Assembly: GCA_043497085.1 (NCBI GenBank)
Contig: JBIEKI010000006.1
DNA length: 64,000 bases
Direction: 5' to 3' (one strand)
Source: Thalassobacillus sp043497085
GTDB lineage: Bacteria > Bacillota > Bacilli > Bacillales > Halobacillaceae
The notes under the pieces are model-generated. The model searched no databases, was not told the DNA's origin, and saw nothing but the letters and a program-made list of their open reading frames with translations. Positions 57,241-64,000 of this stretch are shown here, piece by piece (positions within the stretch are counted from its first letter, which is position 1; every line of letters begins with the position of its first letter). The translations under genes were made by a program, and so were the position numbers.

Positions 57241-58287
57241 GTGAAACCAAACCTGAACATTGATTTTCATACACATATCATTTCAGAGGAATTTTTGAAT
57301 TTAGCAGAAAAATATGGCGATGATCGCTGGCCAGTTTTAGAGAAAACGTGTGATTGTGGTGCTAATATCATGATCAAAGGTAATAAATTCCGGGAGATAA
57401 CGGACCAGACGTGGGATGCAGAGAAGCGGTTGAGCGATATGGACAAAGAAGGTATTGACATCCAGGTTTTATCCCCGATACCGGTTACGTTCAGTTATTG
57501 GGCCGACCCGGAACAAGGATTGGAAATGGCAAAGTTCCAGAATGATTTCATTGCCTCCGTTACACGTGAACACCCGGACAGGTTCATTGGGTTAGCTACC
57601 GTCCCATTACAGGATGTTGATTTAGCTATAAAAGAAATGGAACGGGCGGTCAACGAACTAGGATTAAAAGGGATCGAAATAGGAAGTAACGTGGAGGGCA
57701 AGAATCTGGATGATGAGTCATTAGAGCGGTTCTTCAAGGCGGCAAATGACCAGGAAGTGCCATTGTTTATTCACCCATGGGCAACGTTAGGAAGAGAACG
57801 AATGCCACGCCATAACTTTATGTATATGGTAGGGATGCCTTCAGAAACAGCTTTGGCAGCCGGAAGTATCATTATGAGCGGGATGCTGGATAAGTATCCA
57901 AACTTAAAATTATGTTTTGCCCATGGTGGCGGTTCTTTACCGTATTTATTACCAAGGATGGATAAAGGCTGGCATGTATGGCCGCAAATCAGAAAGACGG
58001 AGAAGCCGCCAAGTCATTATGCGAAACTACTCTATTATGATTCACTCGTATACGAGGAAGATAATTTACAGTTTATGATCGATAAGTTTGGTGCTGACCA
58101 GATCATAGCTGGCTCCGATTATCCTTTCTTATTACGTGAAGCACCATCCGGTAAAGTGGTCGACCAATTGTCTACATTAAGCGACGCGGAAAAAGGAAAG
58201 ATACTTGGGCTTAATGCTTTAGAATTTTTAAATTTGAATAAAGAAAAATATACGAAATCAGTTAAAGAGGAATTTAGTACGAAATAA
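57241..58287 (+). CDS. ACMSD-like amidohydrolase, probable decarboxylase of the cleavage product
   Basis: This 348-residue TIM-barrel enzyme is of the 2-amino-3-carboxymuconate-6-semialdehyde decarboxylase family. Metal ligands: H10 and H12 (DFHTHI), His in PLFIHPW, His in CFAHGGGSLPYLLPRMDKGW and Asp in IAGSDYPFLL. Family members remove CO2 from carboxylated semialdehydes or dihydroxybenzoates. Placed after the extradiol enzyme, it could turn a 3-carboxy-muconic semialdehyde into the HMSD substrate. The GTG at 57241 follows GGGAGAG. Substrate is inferred. Confidence 0.82.
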   Translation: MKPNLNIDFHTHIISEEFLNLAEKYGDDRWPVLEKTCDCGANIMIKGNKFREITDQTWDAEKRLSDMDKEGIDIQVLSPIPVTFSYWADPEQGLEMAKFQNDFIASVTREHPDRFIGLATVPLQDVDLAIKEMERAVNELGLKGIEIGSNVEGKNLDDESLERFFKAANDQEVPLFIHPWATLGRERMPRHNFMYMVGMPSETALAAGSIIMSGMLDKYPNLKLCFAHGGGSLPYLLPRMDKGWHVWPQIRKTEKPPSHYAKLLYYDSLVYEEDNLQFMIDKFGADQIIAGSDYPFLLREAPSGKVVDQLSTLSDAEKGKILGLNALEFLNLNKEKYTKSVKEEFSTK

Positions 58288-58350
58288 AACTGGATGATTG
58301 AGACAGATTAGAAACCGTCATCAACATAGAAAGAAAAGGAGAGGATCATC

Positions 58351-58584
58351 TTGGCTTTTGTAATAACGAGTCCCTGCCAGCATGAAAAGGCAGCAGAGTG
58401 TGTCGACGTCTGCCCGGTTGATTGTATCGAGCAAGGGGAGGAACAATATTTCATTGATCCGAATACATGTATCGACTGTGGTGCATGTGTAGCAGCTTGC
58501 CCAGTCGAGGCAATCTTCGATGAACATGAGTTACCACCCGAAGAGGAAGAACAACTGGAAAAAGCCGAAAACTTCTTCGGTTAG
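58351..58584 (+). CDS. 7Fe-type ferredoxin (3Fe-4S/4Fe-4S)
   Basis: This 77-residue ferredoxin has two cluster motifs: CQHEKAAECVDVCPVDCIEQ (residues 9-28; spacing of the first motif points to a 3Fe-4S cluster) and CIDCGACVAACPVEAI. The tail is acidic (ELPPEEEEQLEKAENFF). The TTG start at 58351 has AAGGAGAGGATC upstream. It is probably the electron carrier between the YumC-type reductase and the Rieske dioxygenase; most Rieske systems use a Rieske or plant-type ferredoxin. Confidence 0.9.
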   Translation: MAFVITSPCQHEKAAECVDVCPVDCIEQGEEQYFIDPNTCIDCGACVAACPVEAIFDEHELPPEEEEQLEKAENFFG

Positions 58585-58732
58585 GGAGCGTGGGGGCACG
58601 TTGCTCCCATGGATCCCCAACTGTCATTTCTATAGATATTTTCGGGAATGTTGCATACAACACAACATTCCCTTTTTTATTTAATGGTCAAAAAATAATA
58701 TACCAGACATCAAAGGAAACGGAGAGTGGACA

Positions 58733-61700
58733 ATGGCTGACGTCAAGAGAATCAATAAAGTATTAGTAGCAAATCGCGGGGAAATTGCTATTCGTGTTTT
58801 CCGGGCATGTACGGAATTAGATATACGCACCGTAGCAGTGTATTCCCAGGAAGATACGGGTTCCTACCACAGGTATAAAGCGGATGAAGCTTATTTAGTA
58901 GGGGAAGGAAAGAAACCGATCGACGCTTATTTGGATATCGAAGGGATTATTGAAATCGCCAAGCGTGTCGGCGTTGATGCGATTCATCCTGGTTACGGAT
59001 TCTTATCCGAAAACATTGACTTTGCCCGCCGCTGTGAACAGGAAGGGATCATCTTTATCGGGCCGACGAGCGAGCATTTGAATATGTTTGGGGATAAAGT
59101 AAAAGCACGAGATCAAGCGGTACAGGCAGATATTCCTGTGATACCAGGAAGTGATGGCCCCGTTAGCGGCCTTCAGGAAATCCGCGACTTTGGAGATGAA
59201 CACGGTTATCCTTTAATGATAAAGGCAGCCATGGGCGGTGGCGGCCGCGGCATGCGCGTGGTCCGGAGTTCCGATACATTGGATGAATCGTACGAAAGAG
59301 CACGCTCTGAAGCACGCGCTGCTTTTGGCAGTGATGAAGTATATGTAGAAAAATTGATAGAAGAACCAAAACATATTGAAGTTCAAATCATCGGGGATGC
59401 TGATGGCAATATTGTCCATTTATATGAAAGAGACTGCTCGGTCCAGCGGCGCCATCAGAAAGTAGTAGAGGTGGCTCCAAGTGTAAGCCTGACGGATGAA
59501 TTACGAGAGAGAATTTGCCAGGCAGCCGTCAAATTGATGGACAATGTGAAATACATCAATGCAGGGACGGTTGAATTCCTGGTTACGGGGGATGAATTTT
59601 ACTTTATTGAAGTAAATCCGCGTGTCCAAGTGGAGCACACGATCACAGAGATGATCACAGGAGTAGATATTGTCCAGACACAAATCTTTGTAGCAGAGGG
59701 ATACAGCCTGCATGGCAATCGAATTGCTATCCCAGTACAGGAAGAGATTCATACCCATGGATACGCGATCCAATCCCGGGTCACCACAGAAGATCCGTTG
59801 AACAACTTTATGCCTGACACCGGAAAGATCATGGCTTACCGGACAGGGGGCGGGTTCGGCGTTCGGCTTGATGCCGGAAACGGATTTCAGGGAGCGGTTA
59901 TATCCCCATACTATGATTCTTTGCTGGTGAAGCTGTCGACATGGGCATTGAGTTTTGATCAGGCTGCTCAAAAAATGGTTCGTAACTTAAAAGAGTTCCG
60001 AATCCGTGGGATTAAGACAAACATCCCATTTTTAGAAAACGTCATTCAGCATACACAGTTCATTACAGGAGCGTACAATACAACATTCATTGACCGCTCA
60101 CCGGAATTGTTTGTTTTTCCGAAAAGAAAAGACCGTGGAACGAAGATGCTGTCCTATATTGCGGACCGGACCGTCAACGGATTTGAAGGGAATGGCAATC
60201 GGAAAAAACCAGCGTATTCCAAGCCTAGAATTCCTAAGATTAAACATTACGAGTCGATACCGAACGGGACAAAGCAGATATTAGAGGAACGAGGAGCAGA
60301 GGGACTGGCCGAATGGCTGAAGGAACGGGAAGAAGTACTGATGACAGATACAACCTTCCGCGATGCCCACCAGTCCTTGCTGGCGACACGGGTCCGGACG
60401 AAAGATATGGAAAATATCGCGGAGCCGACAGCCTGTCTGCTTCCGGAATTGTTTTCCCTGGAAATGTGGGGAGGCGCTACGTTTGATGTATCCTACCGGT
60501 TCCTCAATGAGGATCCATGGGAGCGGTTATTGAAGCTGCGAAACAAGGCACCAAACGTCCTGTTCCAAATGCTTCTCAGGGCTTCCAATGCAGTAGGATA
60601 TAAAAACTACCCGGACAACTTAATACGGGAATTTGTAGATAAAAGTGCCAATGCGGGCATTGATGTTTTCCGTATTTTCGACAGTCTCAACTGGATCGAT
60701 GGAATGAAGCTGACCATTGATGCGGTAAGGGAAAGTGGCAAGGTAGCTGAGGCAGCGATGTGCTACACCGGGGATATCCTCGATTCCGCCCGTCCAAAAT
60801 ACGACCTCGACTATTACCAAAAGGTAGCGAAAGAACTGCAGGATTCCGGAGCGCACATCCTCGGGATTAAAGATATGGCTGGCTTGTTGAAGCCGGAGGC
60901 AGCGTATCAATTGATTTCAACCTTGAAAGAAACGATTGATATACCGATTCATCTCCATACCCATGATACCAGCGGAAACGGCCTGTTTACGTATGCCCGT
61001 GCCGTTGAAGCAGGCGTTGATGTCGTCGATGTCGCTGCAGGATCGATGGCAGGATTAACCTCTCAGCCGAGTGCCAGCAGCCTATACTACGCTTTAGAAG
61101 GATATGAAAGAAAGCCGAACGTTGATATTAGCGCTTACGAAAAACTGGGGCGCTACTGGGAGGATACAAGAAAATATTATCAGGACTTTGAAAGCGGCAT
61201 GAACGCTCCGCACACAGAGGTATATGAACATGAAATGCCTGGAGGGCAGTACAGTAATCTTCAGCAGCAGGCGAAAGCAGTCGGGCTTGGCTCACGCTGG
61301 GACGAAGTGAAGACCATGTATCGTCGCGTCAACGATATGTTCGGAGATATTGTCAAAGTGACTCCATCGTCAAAAATTGTCGGGGACATGGCCCTTTATA
61401 TGGTCCAAAATGAATTGAATGAGGACGATATTTATGAAAAAGGGGAATCACTGGACTTCCCGGATAGTGTAGTAGAGTTTTTCCAAGGGTACCTGGGTCA
61501 GCCATATGGCGGATTTCCTGCCGAACTGCAGCGCATCATCCTGAAAGGACGCGAGCCGATTAATGTACGTCCAGGTGAACTGCTGGAGCCTGTTGACTTC
61601 CATAACCTGAAAGAAACCCTGTTCCATTCCCTTGATCGACAAGTCACTAGTTTTGATATGATCAGCTATGCGCTGTATCCAAAAGTGTTCATGGATCATC

Positions 61701-62176
61701 AAAAATTCATCGAGCAATATGGCGATGTGTCCGTTTTGGATACCCCTACTTTCTTCTATGGGATGAGACTTGGAGAAGAAATCGAGCTGGATATTGAGCA
61801 AGGGAAGACGCTGATCGTCAAATTGATTTCTATTGGTGAGCCGCAAGTAGACGGAACAAGAACCGTATTCTTTGAGCTGAACGGTCAGCCACGTGAGGTA
61901 GTCGTCAAGGACGAAAACGTCAAAGCCACTGTCCAGGCGCGTCCGAAAGCAGATAAATCGAATAATAAACACATCGGTGCAACGATGCCAGGAACAGTTA
62001 TCAAGGTTCTATCAGGAAAAGAGGAACAGGTGAAAAAAGGAGATCATTTAATGATCACGGAAGCAATGAAGATGGAAACCACCGTCCAGGCTCCTTTTGA
62101 TGGAAAAATCAAGGATATCTATGTGGAAAGTAATGAAGCCATTCATGTAGGCGATTTAATGATTGAATTCGAATAA
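58733..62176 (+). CDS. pyc: Pyruvate carboxylase
   Basis: This 1147-residue biotin enzyme converts pyruvate to oxaloacetate. N-terminal biotin carboxylase: NKVLVANRGEIAIRVFRAC, KAAMGGGGRGMRVV (ATP loop) and FIEVNPRVQVEHTITEM. Central carboxyltransferase (about 530-830): TDTTFRDAHQSLLATRVRT, and metal-binding HLHTHDTSGNGL. C-terminal biotin carrier: EAMKMET, biotin Lys about 1113. It is full length and intact. In most bacilli pyc sits near ctaA/ctaB; here it is inside an aromatic operon, perhaps a second copy serving pyruvate made by the pathway. Confidence 0.96.
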   Translation: MADVKRINKVLVANRGEIAIRVFRACTELDIRTVAVYSQEDTGSYHRYKADEAYLVGEGKKPIDAYLDIEGIIEIAKRVGVDAIHPGYGFLSENIDFARRCEQEGIIFIGPTSEHLNMFGDKVKARDQAVQADIPVIPGSDGPVSGLQEIRDFGDEHGYPLMIKAAMGGGGRGMRVVRSSDTLDESYERARSEARAAFGSDEVYVEKLIEEPKHIEVQIIGDADGNIVHLYERDCSVQRRHQKVVEVAPSVSLTDELRERICQAAVKLMDNVKYINAGTVEFLVTGDEFYFIEVNPRVQVEHTITEMITGVDIVQTQIFVAEGYSLHGNRIAIPVQEEIHTHGYAIQSRVTTEDPLNNFMPDTGKIMAYRTGGGFGVRLDAGNGFQGAVISPYYDSLLVKLSTWALSFDQAAQKMVRNLKEFRIRGIKTNIPFLENVIQHTQFITGAYNTTFIDRSPELFVFPKRKDRGTKMLSYIADRTVNGFEGNGNRKKPAYSKPRIPKIKHYESIPNGTKQILEERGAEGLAEWLKEREEVLMTDTTFRDAHQSLLATRVRTKDMENIAEPTACLLPELFSLEMWGGATFDVSYRFLNEDPWERLLKLRNKAPNVLFQMLLRASNAVGYKNYPDNLIREFVDKSANAGIDVFRIFDSLNWIDGMKLTIDAVRESGKVAEAAMCYTGDILDSARPKYDLDYYQKVAKELQDSGAHILGIKDMAGLLKPEAAYQLISTLKETIDIPIHLHTHDTSGNGLFTYARAVEAGVDVVDVAAGSMAGLTSQPSASSLYYALEGYERKPNVDISAYEKLGRYWEDTRKYYQDFESGMNAPHTEVYEHEMPGGQYSNLQQQAKAVGLGSRWDEVKTMYRRVNDMFGDIVKVTPSSKIVGDMALYMVQNELNEDDIYEKGESLDFPDSVVEFFQGYLGQPYGGFPAELQRIILKGREPINVRPGELLEPVDFHNLKETLFHSLDRQVTSFDMISYALYPKVFMDHQKFIEQYGDVSVLDTPTFFYGMRLGEEIELDIEQGKTLIVKLISIGEPQVDGTRTVFFELNGQPREVVVKDENVKATVQARPKADKSNNKHIGATMPGTVIKVLSGKEEQVKKGDHLMITEAMKMETTVQAPFDGKIKDIYVESNEAIHVGDLMIEFE

Positions 62177-62194
62177 TACAAGAAGGGGAGTGAA

Positions 62195-63157
62195 ATGATG
62201 AAAAATATCACGGTACTTGGAGCGGGTGTTATGGGGCATGGTGCCGCTCAATTATTTGCCCAGGCAGGAAAAAATGTAAAAATCCGGGCCAGACGCGAGT
62301 CATCATTGAAAGATGCAAGAGCACTTATGACGAATAGCTTAAAAATTATGGTTGAAAAAGAGATGCTGACGGAAAACGAAATGCACCAGACGTTAGCCCG
62401 TATTACGTATACCACAGATTTACATGAAGCGATCCCAGGTGCTGACTTTATTTTTGAATCCATTCCGGAAGATCTTGAAAAGAAACTCGAGACTTACGAA
62501 GTTATTGAACGTATTGTCTCAGACGATACGATTATTTCTTCTAACACTTCCACTTTCCCACTCGAGGAATTAACTCAAAAAGCGAAGCATCCGGAAAGGT
62601 TTGTCATTACTCACTTTTTCAACCCGCCACAACTGGTTCCAATTGTGGAGATTGTTAAAGGAGAGAAAACACAGGAACATGTGGTAGATACAACGTATGA
62701 TCTAATGAAAGAAATCGGAAAAAATCCAGTAGTTTTAAAAAAAGAAATATCTGGTTTTATCGTCAACCGCGTTCAAGTAGCTATGCTTCGCGAAGCGTTC
62801 CACTTAATGGAAGAGGGAGTGGCTACGGCAGAAGATATTGATATAGCCATGAAAGGGAGCATGGGCTTTAAATGGGCTTTCTGCGGACCGATGGAAAGTC
62901 AGGATTTAGCCGGCCTGCAAACAACACAAGCCATGGTTGGAAAGATATTAGAAGATCTATCTAACACAAGAGAAGTTCCTTCCTTTTTAAATGAAATGGT
63001 GGAAAATGAACGGTTTGGGATTAGAACGAATAAAGGTTTTTACGAATATGATGATCATGGTGAACAAGCCATTCATACACGGGACGACCGTTTTCTGGAG
63101 CTCCTGAAATTATTACAGCAAAAAAGTGATCAGCATAATATAAACTCGTTTTCGTGA
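62195..63157 (+). CDS. 3-hydroxyacyl-CoA dehydrogenase
   Basis: This 320-residue NAD-dependent enzyme has the Rossmann motif ITVLGAGVMGHGAAQLFAQ, FESIPEDLEKKLETYEVIE, SNTSTFPLEELTQKAKHPER, catalytic His in VITHFFNPPQLVPIVEI and GFIVNRVQVAMLREAFHLME in the C-terminal domain. It oxidises 3-hydroxyacyl-CoA, commonly 3-hydroxybutyryl-CoA. It is 19 bases after pyc with GGGGAGTG before ATGATG (62195 or 62198). Its link to aromatic breakdown is not obvious. Confidence 0.9.
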   Translation: MMKNITVLGAGVMGHGAAQLFAQAGKNVKIRARRESSLKDARALMTNSLKIMVEKEMLTENEMHQTLARITYTTDLHEAIPGADFIFESIPEDLEKKLETYEVIERIVSDDTIISSNTSTFPLEELTQKAKHPERFVITHFFNPPQLVPIVEIVKGEKTQEHVVDTTYDLMKEIGKNPVVLKKEISGFIVNRVQVAMLREAFHLMEEGVATAEDIDIAMKGSMGFKWAFCGPMESQDLAGLQTTQAMVGKILEDLSNTREVPSFLNEMVENERFGIRTNKGFYEYDDHGEQAIHTRDDRFLELLKLLQQKSDQHNINSFS

Positions 63158-63313
63158 TGCATTTCGAAGCTCTATTTGGGAGTTGTAAAGGGAAAATGGC
63201 AAAAAAGAAATGACTAATGTACTCGGAAAAATCAGAAAATTAACTAGACGATTCTATGAAATTAATGTAAAGTAAGAAATGAAGCGTTTACCAAAAACTG
63301 CATAAAAATATTC

Positions 63314-63408
63314 ACTAGGGGTGCCTTTCCTTAAAGGCTGAGATCAAAGTATAACTTTGGGACCCTCTGAACCTGATCTGGCTTGAAACACCAGCGGAGG
63401 AAAGTGAC
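63314..63408 (+). promoter_or_regulatory. TPP (THI-box) riboswitch
   Basis: The hallmark pieces are all present in order: GGGGTGCC, GGCTGAGATCA, GGGACCCTCTGAACCTGATC and CACCAGCGGAGGAAAGTG. The closing helix pairs CACT (63313-63316) with AGTG (63403-63406). Thiamine pyrophosphate binding would favour the terminator at 63476 and turn off the thiazole genes that follow. Confidence 0.95.
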
Positions 63409-63475
63409 GACGATGGGCGTCTTGAAAGAGCAAATCTATGTTTCTTTTATGATGGTCAACTAAAGTAAATGGGAC

Positions 63476-63511
63476 ATACCACTTTTCCTCCGGGGGAAGT
63501 GGTATTTTTTG
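63476..63511 (+). terminator. Riboswitch-controlled terminator upstream of tenI
   Basis: ATACCACTT / AAGTGGTAT with a C/G-rich loop and TTTTTT. Its left arm CACTTTTCCTCC (63480-63491) is also complementary to GGAGGAAAGTG (63396-63406) at the 3' end of the riboswitch, so the two pairings exclude each other. Confidence 0.88.
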
Positions 63512-63533
63512 TGCCTAAAAAGGGTGTGCTGGT

Positions 63534-64000
63534 ATGAAACTTGTGGCAGTGGCGAATGGAAGGCTGGAAGCGGGGCCGTTGGCAGCGGTCATTGAGGAAT
63601 TTGCTCCATTGGTAGATTCCATTATTTTAAGAGAACCTCACATGGCTGAGGTTGACTATCAGTTAATGGTGGAGAAGTTAATCGCAAGTGGGATTGATAG
63701 GGACAAGCTTTGTATTCATAGTCGACTAGACGTTGCCTGCAAGACCGGTGTTCCGAATCTTCATCTCAAAGAAAAGGGCTCCGGGGTAAAAAAGGTGAAA
63801 CAGGCTTCTTCTTCTATGAAGGTCGGGGTTTCGGTACATTCGCTTCAAGCGGCAAGACAGGCGGAGGAGGAAGGTGCCGATTATGTGATGTTTGGTCATG
63901 TTTATGCTACGAACAGCAAAAAAGGAATGGAGCCAAGGGGCATCGAGGAGCTTGAAGCTATCACTTCTTCGATTGATATTCCTGTGATCGCGATTGGTGG
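63534..64000 (+). CDS. tenI: Thiazole tautomerase TenI (3' end outside window)
   Basis: The frame is open from the ATG at 63534 to the window edge (155 codons). It resembles the thiamine-phosphate synthase fold: LVAVANGRLEAGPLAAVI, DSIILREPHMAEVDY (TenI-type in place of ThiE active-site residues), KLCIHSRLDVACKTGVPNLH, then VSVHSLQAARQAEEEGADYV and GHVYATNSKKGMEPRG. TenI aromatises the thiazole phosphate made by ThiG. Its position right after a TPP riboswitch fits the usual tenI-thiO-thiS-thiG operon, the rest of which would lie beyond the window. Confidence 0.9.
   Translation, partial: MKLVAVANGRLEAGPLAAVIEEFAPLVDSIILREPHMAEVDYQLMVEKLIASGIDRDKLCIHSRLDVACKTGVPNLHLKEKGSGVKKVKQASSSMKVGVSVHSLQAARQAEEEGADYVMFGHVYATNSKKGMEPRGIEELEAITSSIDIPVIAIG

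Noticed and set aside
1..64000. Prophage or large genomic island
   Set aside because: No integrase, phage structural genes, tRNA genes or attachment repeats were seen, and gene style is uniform across the window apart from the small repeats.

Overview
The window is bacterial chromosome from a low-to-mid GC, spore-forming Bacillaceae. Support for this includes AGGAGG-type ribosome binding sites, frequent TTG/GTG starts, a CotF-like coat protein, an RsbT-like kinase, a yoaS-yozG-yoaT gene trio like that of Bacillus subtilis, an IMEF-type encapsulin locus and cre-like sites. Several features resemble halotolerant bacilli, but the genus cannot be fixed from the sequence alone.

Layout. (1) 1-10.6 kb: one long forward cobalamin operon. 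It runs cobQ (3' end only), cobT, a BtuF-BtuC-BtuD uptake system whose ATPase is fused to the CbiZ salvage amidohydrolase, then cbiB, cobD, cobU, cobS, two histidine phosphatases, a degenerate second CobU-like protein, and bluB. (2) 10.8-15.8 kb: a membrane protein, an OmpR/HAMP-kinase two-component system and an M23 lipoprotein. A TTAAG array with 11-bp period occurs upstream of the membrane protein and again between the kinase operon and the M23 gene. A 612-bp non-autonomous transposable element with 8-bp target duplications sits in this region. (3) 15.8-32.9 kb: single genes and small operons. They include an AraC/GyrI regulator, an aminotransferase-amidohydrolase-symporter operon, an OPT transporter, yoaS-yozG-yoaT, a racemase, an M20 peptidase and an aldo/keto reductase. 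(4) 33-37.5 kb: an RsbT-like kinase, then an encapsulin iron-storage locus. The latter has IMEF cargo, a shell gene broken by a frameshift, a Fur-boxed divergent unknown gene and a ferredoxin with an N-terminal cargo tag. (5) 37.9-41.8 kb: a PRD regulator and an ascorbate-family PTS (IIB, IIC). (6) 44-63.2 kb: aromatic catabolism. Three transcription units with GntR, IclR and LysR regulators encode a Rieske dioxygenase, an extradiol dioxygenase, an ACMSD-like decarboxylase and a complete lower meta-cleavage pathway to pyruvate and acetyl-CoA. A 7Fe ferredoxin, a YumC-type reductase, pyruvate carboxylase and a 3-hydroxyacyl-CoA dehydrogenase lie in the same run. (7) 63.3-64 kb: a TPP riboswitch and the start of tenI.

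How the parts work together. The cobalamin genes combine import, remodelling of foreign corrinoids and lower-ligand synthesis and attachment. The aromatic genes form a plausible route from an aromatic acid through a 2-hydroxymuconic semialdehyde to central metabolites, with pyruvate carboxylase returning the pyruvate to oxaloacetate.

The most unusual content is outside ordinary genes. There are two foldback transposable elements with target-site duplications plus two relics, one of them replacing the 5' end of an AbrB-like gene. Three further families of dispersed repeats are present, together with two promoter-plus-terminator units without a gene (candidate small RNAs). The encapsulin shell gene appears to have lost one GA dinucleotide.
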